DNA of 64,000 bases from Heterocephalus glaber. Its lineage: Eukaryota; Chordata; Mammalia; Rodentia; Bathyergidae. Made by a program: the position numbers and the translations under genes. The notes below the pieces were generated by a model. It worked only from the letters and a program-made list of their open reading frames with translations, was not told the DNA's origin and did not search any database. This document shows, piece by piece, positions 63,376 to 64,000 of this stretch (its first letter is position 1; every line of letters starts with the position of its first letter). The DNA is taken from contig NW_004624743.1 of assembly GCF_000247695.1 (NCBI RefSeq), forward strand, positions 8,124,800 through 8,188,799. The letters run 5' to 3'.

Positions 63376-63552
63376 AACTCTGCACCCCAGGAGGCTGAGG
63401 CAGGAGGATTGTAAGTTTGAATACAACCTGGGCAGCTTAGTGACTTAAGGAGATCTTATCTCAAAGTAAAAAAGAATGATAAAATTTTTAAAAGGCTAAG
63501 ATGCAGCTCAACATGAAGGCTATTGGTTCAACCCATCCCCGGTATTAGAAAC
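63376..63552 (+). repeat. B1-dID dimeric SINE, 5'-truncated
   Basis: B1 part ('aggaggctgaggcaggagga', 'acaacctgggcagcttagtg', 'gagatcttatctcaaagtaa') followed by a diverged ID ('ctaagatgcagctcaacatg', 'ggttcaacccatccccggta'). Confidence 0.88.
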
Positions 63553-64000
63553 ACACATAACAAGAGTCAATTACCAAATGCCTATGTCTATGTGGTAGCC
63601 AAATAATCCTCCATTAGCAATACTAAGAAGAATTACTCTGTCCACTCCATAATGCCTGGACAATCAATAAACTGAAGACAGTAGGAAGTCACTATAAGTA
63701 AACAGGCACATGCAGTTGGACATTGCCTGCATAAATGAAACCTAAGCAAAATGAAACTAACAGGAGTTTTAGAAAACAATATTAAAGTGAATGTCATGAA
63801 GATTGTTAGCAAAGAACAAAACTTCACGATTTAACTATATTTTGATTTTCTTATTCCCACCATCTCCTGATGCTAACTAGCAGTGGAGCAGATAAAAGGC
63901 ATGATTTACTTTTTGTTAGATGTTTACATAATGGATTGACAAAAGATGTAAGCCCTTTACAATGCATTTGAATTCTTCAGATATTTAAAATGAATAAACT

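Larger units (their letters stand above)
37289..64000 (-). other. MEF2C: MEF2C intron upstream of the first coding exon (partial)
   Basis: In other mammals MEF2C has non-coding 5' exons tens of kilobases upstream, so this sequence is read as intron of the longer transcripts. I found no convincing non-coding exon in it. It is unusually poor in SINEs up to 59.7 kb. Stretches with no recognisable gene or repeat include 37.3-39.5, 41.0-42.4, 43.2-47.5, 48.0-49.2, 52.3-54.6, 57.0-59.2 and 60.0-61.7 kb; several of these carry clusters of transcription-factor motifs reported separately. Confidence 0.75.

Overview
This is mammalian chromosomal DNA carrying the 5' part of the MEF2C gene (myocyte enhancer factor 2C) on the minus strand. 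Two coding exons are unambiguous. The first (37096-37288) holds the end of the 5' UTR plus codons 1-18. The second (19697-19900, 204 bp) holds codons 19-86. Together they encode the whole DNA-binding and dimerisation core, the MADS box plus the MEF2 domain. Threonine at residue 51 favours MEF2C over MEF2A or MEF2D. Everything else is intron: 1-19696 lies downstream of codon 86, 19901-37095 lies between the two exons, and 37289-64000 lies upstream of the first coding exon, towards non-coding 5' exons outside the window. No second protein-coding gene could be supported.

The repeats point to a rodent that is not a mouse or rat. There is a young tRNA-derived SINE with intact A and B boxes and clear target-site duplications (eight copies), older ID-like monomers, and several B1-dID (B1 joined to ID) dimers. 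That mix is known from non-murid rodents such as squirrel, dormouse and beaver relatives. I cannot fix the species. Older layers are MIR and L2 fragments, two or three hAT fossils, L1-like 3' ends and one internally deleted mariner.

Layout: 1-19.7 kb is repeat-bearing intron with MIR, L2, ID and B1-dID pieces and a coding-like block of unknown origin at 0.2-0.64 kb. 19.7-19.9 kb is the MADS/MEF2 exon. 20-37 kb is intron with most of the young SINEs (26.9-35.6 kb) and a striking ETS/FOX palindrome near 29.9 kb. 37.1-37.3 kb is the first coding exon, with a tandem splice acceptor and a six-codon upstream ORF. 37.3-59.7 kb is almost free of SINEs and contains several candidate control regions: a GC-rich ETS-dense block at 40.4-40.8 kb, a consensus MEF2 site at 47.0 kb and E-box/homeodomain-rich blocks at 43.9-45.3 kb. 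59.7-64 kb is AT-rich intron with one young SINE and one B1-dID.

The best candidates for something new are regulatory rather than coding. No CRISPR array, phage, operon or other bacterial system is present.
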